Shown here: piece after piece, positions 25,840-34,339 of the stretch
Position numbering within the stretch: position 1 is the stretch's first letter
Layout: each line of letters begins with the position of its first letter
Assembly: GCF_006438925.1 (NCBI RefSeq)
Contig: NZ_RCZA01000007.1
Coordinates: forward strand, 352,862-416,861
Origin: Pseudomonas mandelii
GTDB taxonomy: Bacteria > Pseudomonadota > Gammaproteobacteria > Pseudomonadales > Pseudomonadaceae
Direction: 5' to 3'
Length of the DNA stretch: 64,000 bases
Translations under genes and position numbers: made by a program
Notes under the pieces: model-generated
The model's database searches: none
The model's input: only the letters and a program-made list of their open reading frames with translations
Told to the model about the DNA's origin: nothing

Positions 25840-27658
25840 TCATCATCCCGAACGACAAAGCGCTATCGATGCCCATGGCATCATCGGCGACATGCGCAGC
25901 GCGGCACTGGTCAATGACAAGGGCAGTGTGGATTTTTTCTGCTGGCCGGAATTCGACAGCCCGTCGATCTTCTGCTCGCTGCTGGACACCCCTGAGGCCG
26001 GGATTTTCCAACTGTCCCCGGATTTACCCGACGCTCGCCGCGAGCAGATTTACCTGCCCGACACCAATGTGCTGCAAACCCGTTGGCTGAGCGATCGCGC
26101 AGTCGTCGAAGTCACCGACCTGCTGCCCATCGGCGACAGCGAAGATGACACGTCGGTGCTGATGCGCCGGGTTCGTGTGGTCAGTGGTCAGGCAACGTTT
26201 CACATGCGCTGCGCCGTGCGCCATGACTATGCGCGCGCCAAGACCCGCGCGCGCATGGATGAAGAAGACGTGACCTTCGAGGCCGCCGACCAGCCTTCCC
26301 TGCGCTTGTTTTCGGACCAGGTTTTACGCATAGACGGCCATGCGGCAGTCGCCGAATTCACCCTCGAACAGGACCAGACCGCCGAATTCATGCTGGGTGG
26401 TATCGACGATCCGCGATTCAAGGAAGGCGCCGCCGCGATCTGCCTGGAGCGGACCCTGAAGTTCTGGCGCGACTGGATCGGCCAGTCCAACTATCGCGGT
26501 CGCTGGCGGGAAATGGTCAATCGCTCGGCCTTGGCATTGAAGCTGCTGACCTCGCGCAAACACGGCGCAATCCTCGCCGCCGCGACCTTCGGCCTGCCGG
26601 AAACACCTGGCGGCGAGCGCAACTGGGATTATCGCTACACGTGGATCCGCGACGCCTCGTTCACCGTCTACGCATTCATGCGCCTGGGCTTCGTCCAGGA
26701 GGCCAACGATTACATGCGCTGGCTGCGCGGGCGGGTCAGTGATTGCCACGGAAAATCGATGAAGCTCAACATCCTCTACGCCATCGATGGTCGCCAGGAA
26801 CTGCCGGAAACCGAACTCTCGCACCTCTCCGGTCATGGTGGCGCAACACCGGTACGGATCGGCAATCAGGCTTACGGCCAGGTCCAGCTCGACATCTTCG
26901 GCGAGCTGATGGACGCGGTGTACCTGGTCAACAAATACGGCGACGCCATCTCCCATGAAGGCTGGAAACATACCGTGGAAGTGGTCGATCAGGTCTGCGA
27001 AACCTGGGAGCAAGAGGACGTCGGCATCTGGGAAATGCGCGGCGAGCAGCATCACTTTCTGCACTCCCGGCTGATGTGCTGGGTCGCACTGGATCGAGCC
27101 ATTCGCCTCGCCTCAAAACGCTCACTGCCCGCCCCGTTCGCCCGCTGGGACCAGACCCGACAAGCGATCTACGCTGACATCTGGGAAAACTTCTGGAACG
27201 AAGAATGCGGGCACTTCGTCCAGTACATCGGCGGTACCGCGCTCGATGGCTCGATGCTGCTGATGCCGCTGGTGCGCTTCGTCAGCGCCAAAGATCCGCG
27301 CTGGCTCGCGACCCTCGACGCCATCGAAAAAAACCTCGTGCGCGACGGCATGGTTTACCGCTATCGCAATGACGACACCCGAATCGACGGCCTCGACGGC
27401 ACCGAAGGCGCCTTCGCCGCGTGCTCATTCTGGTACGTCGAATGCCTGGCTCGCGCCGGACGGGTGGAAAAGGCACATCTGGAGTTTGAACAGCTGCTGA
27501 GGTACGCCAACCCGCTGGGGTTGTACGCCGAAGAGTTCGACAGCCATGCGCGGCATCTGGGCAATACGCCGCAAGCGCTGACGCATTTGGCACTGATCAG
27601 TGCGGCCAGTTTTCTGGATCGGAAATTGAGTAGGGAGAAGAGTTTCTGGCAGCCGTGA
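25832..27658 (+). CDS. Glycoside hydrolase family 15 (glucoamylase/trehalase-like)
   Basis: A 608-residue GH15 enzyme. An N-terminal beta-sandwich (IGDMRSAALVNDKGSVDFFCWPEFDSPSIFCSLLD) is followed by an alpha/alpha-barrel (about 220-600) with RNWDYRYTWIRDASF, WEQEDVGIWEMRG and a late GTEGAFAACSFWYVECLARAG. These are the patterns of bacterial glucoamylase-like and trehalase GH15 proteins. No signal peptide is visible, so it acts in the cytoplasm, perhaps on trehalose or glycogen-derived sugar. It overlaps the SDR gene upstream. Confidence 0.92.
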   Translation: MADHHPERQSAIDAHGIIGDMRSAALVNDKGSVDFFCWPEFDSPSIFCSLLDTPEAGIFQLSPDLPDARREQIYLPDTNVLQTRWLSDRAVVEVTDLLPIGDSEDDTSVLMRRVRVVSGQATFHMRCAVRHDYARAKTRARMDEEDVTFEAADQPSLRLFSDQVLRIDGHAAVAEFTLEQDQTAEFMLGGIDDPRFKEGAAAICLERTLKFWRDWIGQSNYRGRWREMVNRSALALKLLTSRKHGAILAAATFGLPETPGGERNWDYRYTWIRDASFTVYAFMRLGFVQEANDYMRWLRGRVSDCHGKSMKLNILYAIDGRQELPETELSHLSGHGGATPVRIGNQAYGQVQLDIFGELMDAVYLVNKYGDAISHEGWKHTVEVVDQVCETWEQEDVGIWEMRGEQHHFLHSRLMCWVALDRAIRLASKRSLPAPFARWDQTRQAIYADIWENFWNEECGHFVQYIGGTALDGSMLLMPLVRFVSAKDPRWLATLDAIEKNLVRDGMVYRYRNDDTRIDGLDGTEGAFAACSFWYVECLARAGRVEKAHLEFEQLLRYANPLGLYAEEFDSHARHLGNTPQALTHLALISAASFLDRKLSREKSFWQP

Positions 27659-27683
27659 AACCGCGTAGCCCCTTTCGTCGGAA

Positions 27684-27782
27684 CGCCGCCCGGAGCCGGC
27701 TCGCTCCCACATTGGATCTTTAGTGGCCAGGAAATTTGTATTCGACCGAGATTAAATGTGGGAGCGAGCCTGCTCGCGATAG
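27684..27782. repeat. Inverted REP pair
   Basis: CGCCGCCCGGAGCCGGCTCG... at about 27684-27711 and ATGTGGGAGCGAGCCTGCTC... at 27756-27782. The rest of the 27659-28005 gap holds nothing I recognise apart from the AAGGA ribosome site of the next gene. Confidence 0.75.
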
Positions 27783-28005
27783 GGCCATCAGCCACAACAC
27801 AAGGCCGACTGAACACCGGCGAAAGAAACGGTGGCCGGTATAGGCCAAGCTCCTACAACTGCTAAACAGAGCTGTTCAATCGCACGAAGCACCTGATTTC
27901 TATAGCCTGAAAACGTTTGTTGCCAGCCGTTACATCCCCACCTACCATCCCCCCTCAACGGGTACAGCGGAGCTGTCCAACAAAACCCGAATTCAAGGAA
28001 CCAGA

Positions 28006-28395
28006 ATGACCCAACGCATCCACCGCAGCATCGATACCCCACTCAGGTCCGGACTGAACCGCGACGAATTGTGGGAAGCCCACGACAAGGGCCTGATCAA
28101 ATGCTGGGAAATCGGCCGCCAACGCGCCGCCCGTTTCCCCGAACTCGCGCAACGCTGCCTTGCCGGCGAACTGCCGGTGCTGGGCTGGAAAGGTGGCGTC
28201 AGCCGCAGCCTGAAGAAACTCGAAAAATACGGATCCCTCAAATACCTCGCCGAGTGGCAGGGGATGCGCGGGGAAGATCTGGATATTGATTTGAGTGAAG
28301 AACGGGCCTTGACCTGTTCGCGGACCAACATGGTGGTGACGTTCACGCCGGATCGGTCGAAATACTTTAATCAGGTGGCAGAAATCGAAGTCTAG
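28006..28395 (+). CDS. Conserved hypothetical protein
   Basis: A 129-residue soluble, charged protein that I do not recognise. It begins TQRIHRSIDTPLRSGLNRDE and includes WKGGVSRSLKKLEKYGSL and a C-terminal beta-rich part (TNMVVTFTPDRSKYF). No signal peptide or membrane helix is present. AAGGA sits 7 bases before ATG 28006 and codon use is ordinary, so it is a real gene. It is followed 36 bases later by the alpha/beta hydrolase and may share its transcript. Confidence 0.75.
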   Translation: MTQRIHRSIDTPLRSGLNRDELWEAHDKGLIKCWEIGRQRAARFPELAQRCLAGELPVLGWKGGVSRSLKKLEKYGSLKYLAEWQGMRGEDLDIDLSEERALTCSRTNMVVTFTPDRSKYFNQVAEIEV

Positions 28396-28431
28396 GAACC
28401 AGGCGAAAAACAACCCTGTCTGGAGTGTCGA

Positions 28432-29334
28432 ATGAACAATGAAGCGCTGATCCACTTCACCCAAACGCCAGGGTTGTCGCTCGCCTACGAAGAACACGGC
28501 CCCACCACCGGCGACCCGATCCTCCTCCTCCACGGTTTCCCCTATTCCCCGCGCGCCTATGACGAAATTGCCCCAGTCCTCGCCGCCAAGGGCTACCGCG
28601 TCATCGTCCCGTACCTGCGCGGTTACGGCCCGACCCGTTTCAACCACCCCGACACCCTGCGCTCCGGACAACAAGCCGCCCTCGCTCAGGACTTGCTGGA
28701 TCTGATGGACGCGCTGGCCATTCAACAAGCCGCCCTGTGCGGCTACGACTGGGGCGGTCGGGCGGCGTGTATTGTGGCGGCGCTATGGCCCGAGCGGGTT
28801 CGTTGCCTGGTGACCGGCGACGGTTACAACCTACAGAACATTCCCCTCTCCACCGAACCGTTGGACCCGGAAACCGAGCACCGCCTCTGGTAGAGGTACT
28901 ACTTCCACACGCCACGCGGGGTCGAAGGCCTGACGAAAAATCATCGAGCCTTGTGTGAATTACTCTGGACGTTGTGGTCTCCGACCTGGACCAAAGGTCC
29001 TGAGCGGTATCCCCTCAGCGCCCCGGCTTTCGACAACCCGGATTTCGTCGAGGTGGTGATTCACTCCTACCGCCACCGGTTCATGTACGCGCCCGGCGAC
29101 CCGGCGCTGGAGTGGATCGAAGAAGCACTGACCCGACAGCCGCCGATCAGCGTACCGACGATTTCCCTGTGCGGAGCCGACGATGGCGTCGGACCGGCAC
29201 CGGAAATAGACGAAGACATCGCCCATTTCACCGGACGTTATGAGCGGCGAGTGTTGGCGGGCGTGGGGCACAACATTCCCGAAGAAGCGCCCGAGGCAAC
29301 GGTCAGAGCGTTACTGGATCTGCTGGAAGGCTGA
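28432..29334 (+). pseudogene. Alpha/beta hydrolase interrupted by an in-frame amber codon
   Basis: A 300-codon frame that is intact except for TAG at 28891-28893, between EHRLW and RYYFHTPRG. Both halves stay in the same frame and look conserved. The first half has LLLHGFPYSPRAYDE and the elbow GYDWGGRAA, whose nucleophile is Asp, as in epoxide hydrolases and haloalkane dehalogenases. The second half has the acid region LCGADDGVGP and the catalytic His in GVGHNIPEEAPE. GGAG precedes ATG 28432. A TAC/TAT-to-TAG change is the simplest origin. The 3' end overlaps the convergent AraC gene by 32 bases. Confidence 0.8.
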
Positions 29335-30286
29335 CGCTGAAACGCTCGCGATAAGCCTGCGGGGTCACGCCCATGGCCCGCAGAAAACTGCGTCGAAGCG
29401 TCTCTTCGCTGCCAAAACCGCATTGCACCGCCACCCGTTTGATCGGCACGCCGGTATCGCTGAGCAAACGTCGGGCGGTCTCGACCCGAATCAGTTCGAT
29501 CGCCCGGGCCGGAGTCTGGCCGGTGTCGGCGCGGTAATGGCGGACGAAGCTGCGTTCGCTCATGCCGGCCTGCAAGGCCAGGGTCGGGATACCCAAATCC
29601 TTGGTGAGGTTTTCACTGATCCAGGCATGAAGTTCGTCGAAACGGTTACCTTCCTTTTGCAAAGAGAGGGTCACGCTGAACTGCGACTGGCCGCCGGGAC
29701 GTTTCAGGAACACCACCAGTTGCCGGGCGACGTCCAGGGCCATCGTGCGGCCGAGGTCCTCTTCGACCATGGCCAGCGCCAGATCGATACCGGCGGTGAC
29801 CCCGGCCGAGGTCCAGACCGGGCCGTCATTGATGAAAATCGGATTGGGCTCAACCTGCAGCCGCGGATGCTGCTGCGCCAACTGCTCGCAACGGGTCCAG
29901 TGAGTGACCACCCGCCGGCCATCGAGCCAGCCGCTGGCCGCCAGCAAAAATGCCCCGGTGCACACCGACGATACCCGGCGACACCCCGTCGCGTGTTCAC
30001 GGACCCAGGCCACCAGCGGTTCATCTCGCGCCGCGTCGTAAACGCCCCAGCCACCGGCAATGATCAATGTGTCACTGCCCTCTTCGGGCAACGGCTCGGC
30101 CAACACCGCCAGCCCCGCCGACGACATCACCGCCCCGCCGCCGCTGGCAATCACCGACGGCGCATAAGGTGGCGGAAAACCTTGCTCGCGGGAAATATCG
30201 TTGGCCGAAGCGAACACCTGCAACGGCCCGGTGACGTCGAGCAATTGCACATTGGCAAAGGCGAGCACGTGAATGGTTTTCGGCAT
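29303..30286 (-). CDS. GlxA-family AraC-type regulator with DJ-1/PfpI domain
   Basis: A 327-residue regulator. The N-terminal ~190 residues form a DJ-1/PfpI amidotransferase-like domain (IHVLAFANVQLLDVTGPLQVF, with the elbow cysteine in SVCTGAFLLAASG). The C-terminal ~100 residues are an AraC double helix-turn-helix (LALQAGMSERSFVRHYRADTG and IKRVAVQCGFGSEETLRRSF). ATG 30286 is taken as the start; the extra codons to 30325 begin with TTG inside the operator region. It is divergent from isonitrile hydratase, a structural relative of its own N-terminus and its likely target. Confidence 0.9.
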   Translation of the reverse strand: MPKTIHVLAFANVQLLDVTGPLQVFASANDISREQGFPPPYAPSVIASGGGAVMSSAGLAVLAEPLPEEGSDTLIIAGGWGVYDAARDEPLVAWVREHATGCRRVSSVCTGAFLLAASGWLDGRRVVTHWTRCEQLAQQHPRLQVEPNPIFINDGPVWTSAGVTAGIDLALAMVEEDLGRTMALDVARQLVVFLKRPGGQSQFSVTLSLQKEGNRFDELHAWISENLTKDLGIPTLALQAGMSERSFVRHYRADTGQTPARAIELIRVETARRLLSDTGVPIKRVAVQCGFGSEETLRRSFLRAMGVTPQAYRERFSVSLPADPVTL

Positions 30287-30325
30287 GATTGGCGTAATTC
30301 GTGGGGTGATTGGCGTATACGCCAA
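30286..30325. promoter_or_regulatory. Candidate AraC-type operator: 21-base-spaced direct repeats plus palindrome
   Basis: TGATTGGCGTA occurs at 30286-30296 and again at 30307-30317, exactly 21 bases apart, and the second copy is part of the perfect 16-base palindrome TTGGCGTATACGCCAA (30310-30325). The site lies between the divergent GlxA-type regulator and inhA. Confidence 0.6.
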
Positions 30326-30376
30326 ATCCTACGAGCCTAAAGTGAAGCCGTCCACCCACTTCATGAGAAAAATGCC

Positions 30377-31072
30377 ATGACGTTGCAGATCGGTTTTCTG
30401 TTGTTTCCACAGGTTCAGCAACTGGACCTCACAGGCCCTTACGACGTACTGGCCTCGCTGCCGGACGTGAAGGTGCATTTGATCTGGAAGGACCTGATGC
30501 CCGTTACCGCAAGCACGGGCCTGGTGCTGAAACCGACCACCACGTTCGACGACTGCCCACCGCTGGATGTGATCTGCATTCCCGGCGGCAGTGGCGTCGG
30601 GCCGTTGATGGAGGATGAACAGACGCTGGCCTTCATCCAGGCGCAAGCCGCCAACGCGCGTTACGTCACGTCGGTGTGTACCGGCGCGCTGGTGCTTGGC
30701 GCGGCGGGTCTGCTGAAGGGCAAACGCGCCACCACTCACTGGGCTTATCACGAATTGCTGGTGCCTTTGGGGGCGATCCCGGTGAAGGATCGGGTGGTGC
30801 GCGACGGTAATCTGCTGACCGGTGGCGGGATCACGGCGGGCATCGATTTTGCCCTGACCCTGGCCGCGGAGTTGTTCGATAAGGACACGGCAGAGCTGGT
30901 GCAGTTGCAGCTCGAATACGCCCCGGCACCTCCGTTTGCATCGGGCAGCCCTGAGACGGCTCCGGTCAGTGTGCTGGAGGAGGCCCGCAAACGTGCTGCC
31001 GGGTCATTGAAACTGCGCTCGGAAATCACTGAGCGTGTAGCGGCGAAACTCGATCAGTTGTCAGCACGCTGA
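30377..31072 (+). CDS. inhA: Isonitrile hydratase (DJ-1/PfpI family)
   Basis: A 231-residue protein that I recognise as very close to Pseudomonas putida isonitrile hydratase, which converts isonitriles to N-substituted formamides. The start LQIGFLLFPQVQQLDLTGPY, the elbow with the catalytic cysteine (TSVCTGALVLGAAG), THWAYH and GGGITAGIDFALTLAAELF all fit. It is divergent from a GlxA-type regulator with a well-formed operator between them. The terminator hairpin of rsmX-1 at 31157-31172 may also end this transcript. Confidence 0.92.
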   Translation: MTLQIGFLLFPQVQQLDLTGPYDVLASLPDVKVHLIWKDLMPVTASTGLVLKPTTTFDDCPPLDVICIPGGSGVGPLMEDEQTLAFIQAQAANARYVTSVCTGALVLGAAGLLKGKRATTHWAYHELLVPLGAIPVKDRVVRDGNLLTGGGITAGIDFALTLAAELFDKDTAELVQLQLEYAPAPPFASGSPETAPVSVLEEARKRAAGSLKLRSEITERVAAKLDQLSAR

Positions 31073-31150
31073 TCCATCCTGATCGGCAGCCAGTGCCAGG
31101 CTGCCGCTCCCCCGGCCAAAATGATGCGCCGAGGATTTTCCATCGCCCAT

Positions 31151-31263
31151 AAAAAAACCCGCCTAAGCGGGTTTCTCAAGACCATTTCGACATCCTGTCG
31201 GCAGCCATCCTGGCCAATGGTCGATCATCCTTGATCCTGAGCGCTTCCTGCGACTCAGTTGAT
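31151..31263 (-). ncRNA. rsmX: RsmX-type small RNA, copy 1
   Basis: About 113 nt on the minus strand. From a predicted start ATCAAC at 31263 it carries five GGA motifs. Four lie in hairpin loops: CGC-AGGAA-GCG, GATCA-AGGA-TGATC, GCC-AGGAT-GGC and CGACA-GGA-TGTCG, with a long-range GACCAT/ATGGTC closing stem. It ends in ACCCGC-TTAG-GCGGGT followed by seven T. These are the features of GacA-controlled RNAs that titrate RsmA/RsmE. The -10 is TAATCT (31275-31270) and the GacA-type site is at 31320-31337. Confidence 0.85.
31157..31172 (-). terminator. Rho-independent terminator of rsmX-1
   Basis: Stem ACCCGC/GCGGGT with a 4-base loop, then T7 at 31157-31151 on the minus strand. Confidence 0.9.
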
Positions 31264-31319
31264 GGACCGAGATTAAACACATCGGTGAAGCGTAAACAGA
31301 GGACATACCAGCGCTCTGG

Positions 31320-31337
31320 TGTAAGCCATTGGCCATT
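31320..31337 (-). promoter_or_regulatory. GacA-type upstream site of rsmX-1
   Basis: Minus-strand AATGGCCAATGGCTTACA; the CTTACA half of the TGTAAG-N6-CTTACA consensus is exact and the other half is degenerate. It is centred 65.5 bases upstream of the predicted start, the same distance as in copy 2. Confidence 0.6.
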
Positions 31338-31398
31338 CAGCCATGAAGCCCTCTCCTGCTACACGAAACTCATCTGCCAAGGTCTTTTCGACAGACCC

Positions 31399-31515
31399 AA
31401 AAAAACCCGCCGAAGCGGGTTTTTTCCCAAGACCATTACGACTCCCTGTCGGCAGCGATTCCTTGCTTATGGTCGATCATCCGTGATCCCGAGCACTTCC
31501 TGTGCTTCGGTTGAT
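31399..31515 (-). ncRNA. rsmX: RsmX-type small RNA, copy 2
   Basis: About 117 nt, a diverged tandem copy of the preceding RNA. From ATCAAC at 31515 it has GCAC-AGGAA-GTGC, GATCA-CGGA-TGATC, an AGC/GCT hairpin exposing AAGGAAT, and CGAC-AGGGA-GTCG, then terminator ACCCGC-TTCG-GCGGGT with T7. Stem bases differ from copy 1 but pairing is kept, which supports a functional structure. The -10 TAATCT lies six bases before the predicted start, as in copy 1. The upstream site is at 31572-31589. Confidence 0.85.
31405..31420 (-). terminator. Rho-independent terminator of rsmX-2
   Basis: ACCCGC-TTCG-GCGGGT stem-loop followed by T7 (31405-31399) on the minus strand. On the plus strand it also ends in a T run and could work both ways. 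Confidence 0.9.
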
Positions 31516-31571
31516 GAAGCTAGATTACGCTTCGGATCCAATGTGCAATAGACGACATAGCTACCATCGCG

Positions 31572-31589
31572 TGTAGGACATTCGCTATA
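31572..31589 (-). promoter_or_regulatory. GacA-type upstream site of rsmX-2
   Basis: Minus-strand TATAGCGAATGTCCTACA, near the TGTAAG-N6-CTTACA consensus in its downstream half (CCTACA). It is centred 65.5 bases upstream of the predicted start of rsmX-2. Confidence 0.55.
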
Positions 31590-31735
31590 GCCGCCCTTCC
31601 GAAAACCCTTAGACAGGTAAGGTTTCAAGCATTGAGGCCGCTAATTTAGCGAACTGCAGCTGACCTTCGGCCCTCAGATCGCCGTCCTCGAGAAACGCCC
31701 AGCGTTTCAGCCCAGGTTCAAACAGGCGGCCATCA

Positions 31736-32221
31736 CTATTCCTGGCGCTCGCGTTCCTTGGCACTGACTTTGAGAAATTCTTCGATGTTGTTCATCTGTT
31801 CATCCCAACCGCGGCTGTCCATGCGGAACGCCTTGAGCCGGCGCGTCTGAGGGATGTGATCGAAACCGGACTCGGTGACCTTGAGTAACGTGCCTTCATC
31901 CATGTCTTCGAGCTCGAACTTCACCAGCGTGGTGGGTTCCTGGGAGTAATCGAGCTCCGGCTCCACGGCATAAGGGTGCCAGCGAAACGAAAACACCCGT
32001 TCGGGCTCGACCCGCTCTACCAGTACATTCCACAGCAAGTGCTCATAACCCGGGTACGTAATCTGCCCCTGGGTCCACTCACCGGCGACAAAACGCTTGC
32101 CTTCCAGCGCCACGCCAAACCACTGTCCGAAAGCTTCGGCATTGGCCAGCACACGCCAGACCTGCGAGCGCGGCGTTTTGAGCAGGATCTTCCTTTCGAT
32201 GCGATCTGATGCTGGATTCAT
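31736..32221 (-). CDS. SRPBCC/AHSA1-domain protein
   Basis: A 161-residue START-like fold protein of the activator-of-Hsp90-ATPase (AHSA1) type. It begins with the usual IERKILLKTPRSQVWRVLANAEAFGQWFG, has FSFRWHPYAVEPELDY in mid-protein and LLKVTESGFDHIP near the end, then an amphipathic last helix (GWDEQMNNIEEFL). Such proteins bind hydrophobic ligands, but specific functions are mostly unknown. It is divergent from the ADP-ribosylglycohydrolase gene with a 195-base gap in which I see no clear site. Confidence 0.88.
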   Translation of the reverse strand: MNPASDRIERKILLKTPRSQVWRVLANAEAFGQWFGVALEGKRFVAGEWTQGQITYPGYEHLLWNVLVERVEPERVFSFRWHPYAVEPELDYSQEPTTLVKFELEDMDEGTLLKVTESGFDHIPQTRRLKAFRMDSRGWDEQMNNIEEFLKVSAKERERQE

Positions 32222-32416
32222 AAGTCACCTCCTGTACTGAACAGTAGGCCTGTAAGACCACAAGACCAACCCTAAAGTTGTATCAATCGGGCATCGCAAT
32301 CAACCCTGACGAAATATTCAGCTGCATGTCCAAGTGTAACTGCTGATTTGAAGACAAAACGAGTAGACCGAAACTGCTAACGTTAAACGCGAAATTGACT
32401 CAGACAAGGACGATTC

Positions 32417-33349
32417 ATGCAGCCTTCACTTACGGAACGTTATCGCGGGGCCCTGCTGGGCCTGGCCTGCGGTGATGCCGTTGGCACCAGCGTCGAATTC
32501 CAGCCACGCGGCTCGTTCAAGCCCCTGACCGACATGGTGGGTGGCGGCCCTTTCAATCTGAAAGCCGGGCAATGGACCGATGACACCTCGATGGCGCTGT
32601 GCCTGGCCGAAAGCTTGCTGAAAAAAAACGGCTTCGAGGCGGCCGATCAGATGGGTCGTTACTTGAATTGGTGGAAATGGGGTTATCTGAGCTCAACGGG
32701 TGAATGCTTCGACATTGGCATGACCGTACGCGACGCCCTGACGCGTTATCAGCAAACCGGCGAACCGTTCGCCGGCTCCACCGATCCCCGCACGGCCGGG
32801 AACGGCTCGCTGATGCGCCTGGTGCCAGTGGCGCTGTATTACTTTCCCGATCGCGACCGGATCCTGGCATTTTCCGCCAACAGCTCGCGAACCACCCATG
32901 CCGCACCGGAAGCGATCGAATGCTGTCAGTTGTTCGCCGAGCTGATCCACCGAGCGTTACAAGGCGCGCCCAAGGCAGAAGTGCTCGGCTTGTCAGAAAC
33001 GACATGCCTGGAACCCAAAGTGGCCGCCATCGCGCGAGGCGATTATTTCGGCAAACCTGAACGCGAAATCCATGGTAGCGGTTACTGCGTTGCTTCACTG
33101 GAAGCGGCCCTGTGGTGCTTTCATCAGACTGACAGCTTTGAAGCCGCCATCCTGAAAGCCGCCAACCTGGGCGATGACGCCGATACCACCGCCGCCATTG
33201 TTGGCCAGTTGGCCGGGGCTCATTACGGCGTGCAGGCCATTCCCGACCGTTGGCTGGAGAAGTTACATTTGCGTGAAGACATCGAAGCCACGGCTGACGC
33301 TTTGCTGCGGGCAGCCACCCTCACGCAAACAGGAGCACGCGATGAATAG
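32417..33349 (+). CDS. ADP-ribosylglycohydrolase (DraG-like)
   Basis: A 310-residue all-alpha hydrolase that removes ADP-ribose from proteins or small molecules. Binuclear-metal motifs are in order: GLACGDAVGTSVEF, the Asp cluster WTDDTSMAL, and near the C-terminus NLGDDADTTAAIVGQLAGA. Length matches DraG-type enzymes. No DraT or toxin partner is nearby. It overlaps the GFA-family gene by 8 bases and is translationally coupled with it. The substrate is not indicated. Confidence 0.9.
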   Translation: MQPSLTERYRGALLGLACGDAVGTSVEFQPRGSFKPLTDMVGGGPFNLKAGQWTDDTSMALCLAESLLKKNGFEAADQMGRYLNWWKWGYLSSTGECFDIGMTVRDALTRYQQTGEPFAGSTDPRTAGNGSLMRLVPVALYYFPDRDRILAFSANSSRTTHAAPEAIECCQLFAELIHRALQGAPKAEVLGLSETTCLEPKVAAIARGDYFGKPEREIHGSGYCVASLEAALWCFHQTDSFEAAILKAANLGDDADTTAAIVGQLAGAHYGVQAIPDRWLEKLHLREDIEATADALLRAATLTQTGARDE

Positions 33350-33740
33350 CCTGCAAGGCAGTTGCTTGTGCAAAGCCGTCGAGTACCACGTCGATAGCCT
33401 CGACATGCCCATCAGCCATTGCCACTGTCAAACCTGTCGCAAGGCACACGCGGCGGCGTTTGCCTCGACAGCCGGGGTCATGCGCGAACATTTTCGCTGG
33501 ACCAAAGGCCAGGACCACCTGAGCAGCTACGAATCGTCGCCGGGCAAGCTGCGGCATTTCTGTTCGGTCTGCGGTTCACATTTGATGGCCGAACGCTTGG
33601 CCCAGCCCCACGTCATTGTTCGTGTGGCGACACTGGACGATGATCCGAAAATGACGCCTCAGGTGCATATCTGGACATCACATGATGTGCCGTGGCTCAA
33701 CGATGAGTCGATCGAAAAACACCTTGAATGGCAGGCATAG
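33342..33740 (+). CDS. GFA-family (CENP-V/GFA) zinc protein
   Basis: A 132-residue protein of the glutathione-dependent formaldehyde-activating (Gfa) fold. It shows the zinc-binding cysteine pattern GSCLCKAVEY, then SHCHCQTCRKAH, then FCSVCGSHL. Many members are not true Gfa enzymes; some bind glutathione adducts. AGGAG precedes ATG 33342 inside the end of the ADP-ribosylglycohydrolase gene, so the two are expressed together. Confidence 0.9.
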   Translation: MNSLQGSCLCKAVEYHVDSLDMPISHCHCQTCRKAHAAAFASTAGVMREHFRWTKGQDHLSSYESSPGKLRHFCSVCGSHLMAERLAQPHVIVRVATLDDDPKMTPQVHIWTSHDVPWLNDESIEKHLEWQA

Positions 33741-33799
33741 CAGGCCAATACGTAGCGCTACACGGCCCCCCAATTTCCCACGTCAAAGAGAGAATCCCC

Positions 33800-34201
33800 A
33801 TGCACCCACGCTTTCTCCTGGCTCTGACGCCTCTGCTGTTTACCGCCGCTGCTTATGCCGTGGACTGCGACAACGCCACCGATCAGGCCACGATGAATGA
33901 GTGCGCGGCGCAGCAGCACAAGACGGCGGACAAGGAGTTGAATGCGCTTTACCAGCAGATCAATGAGCGTTTGAAGAGTAACCCGGACAGCAAAAAACTC
34001 ATGGTCAGTGCGCAGCGTGCGTGGATTGCGTTTCGGGATGCCGAGTGCACGTTTTCGGCGTCTGCCGTGGAAGGTGGGAGTGTGTATCCGCTGATCTACA
34101 GCAACTGCATCACTGAGTTGACCAAGGCGCGGGTTGAGACGTTCAAGAACTACTTGAAGTGTCAGGAGGGGGATTTGAGCTGCCCGGTGCCTGGGGCTTG
34201 A
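33800..34201 (+). CDS. LprI-like/DUF1311 periplasmic protein
   Basis: A 133-residue secreted protein. A Sec signal peptide (about 1-20, ending AAAYA) is followed by the DUF1311/LprI pattern CDNATDQATMNECAAQQHKTADKELNALYQQI and later SAQRAWIAFRDAECTF, with paired cysteines. Related proteins inhibit lysozyme, which is a plausible but unproven role. ATG 33800 was preferred over 33728 because it begins the signal peptide. Confidence 0.87.
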   Translation: MHPRFLLALTPLLFTAAAYAVDCDNATDQATMNECAAQQHKTADKELNALYQQINERLKSNPDSKKLMVSAQRAWIAFRDAECTFSASAVEGGSVYPLIYSNCITELTKARVETFKNYLKCQEGDLSCPVPGA

Positions 34202-34225
34202 TGCTTCGGTTTCTTCGAGGGCCTC

Positions 34226-34317
34226 TTCGCGAGCAGGCTCGCTCCCACAGGGCTCAATGATCTTCACACAATAGTGATCACACTGAGATCCACTGTGGGA
34301 GCGAGCCTGCTCGCGAA
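34226..34317. repeat. Inverted REP pair, 25-base arms
   Basis: TTCGCGAGCAGGCTCGCTCC... at 34226-34250 and its inverse at 34293-34317. It lies between convergent LprI-like and qhpB genes. Confidence 0.9.
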
Positions 34318-34339
34318 AGCGCCAGCTCAGACTGCGCCG

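Noticed and set aside
25039..27658. SDR plus GH15 considered as part of a trehalose or glycogen synthesis cluster
   Set aside because: No trehalose synthase, glg or mal genes are in the window; only the two-gene operon can be supported.
31231..31551. 106-residue plus-strand frame across the rsmX region
   Set aside because: It lies antisense to both small RNAs, has no ribosome site and its composition is not protein-like.
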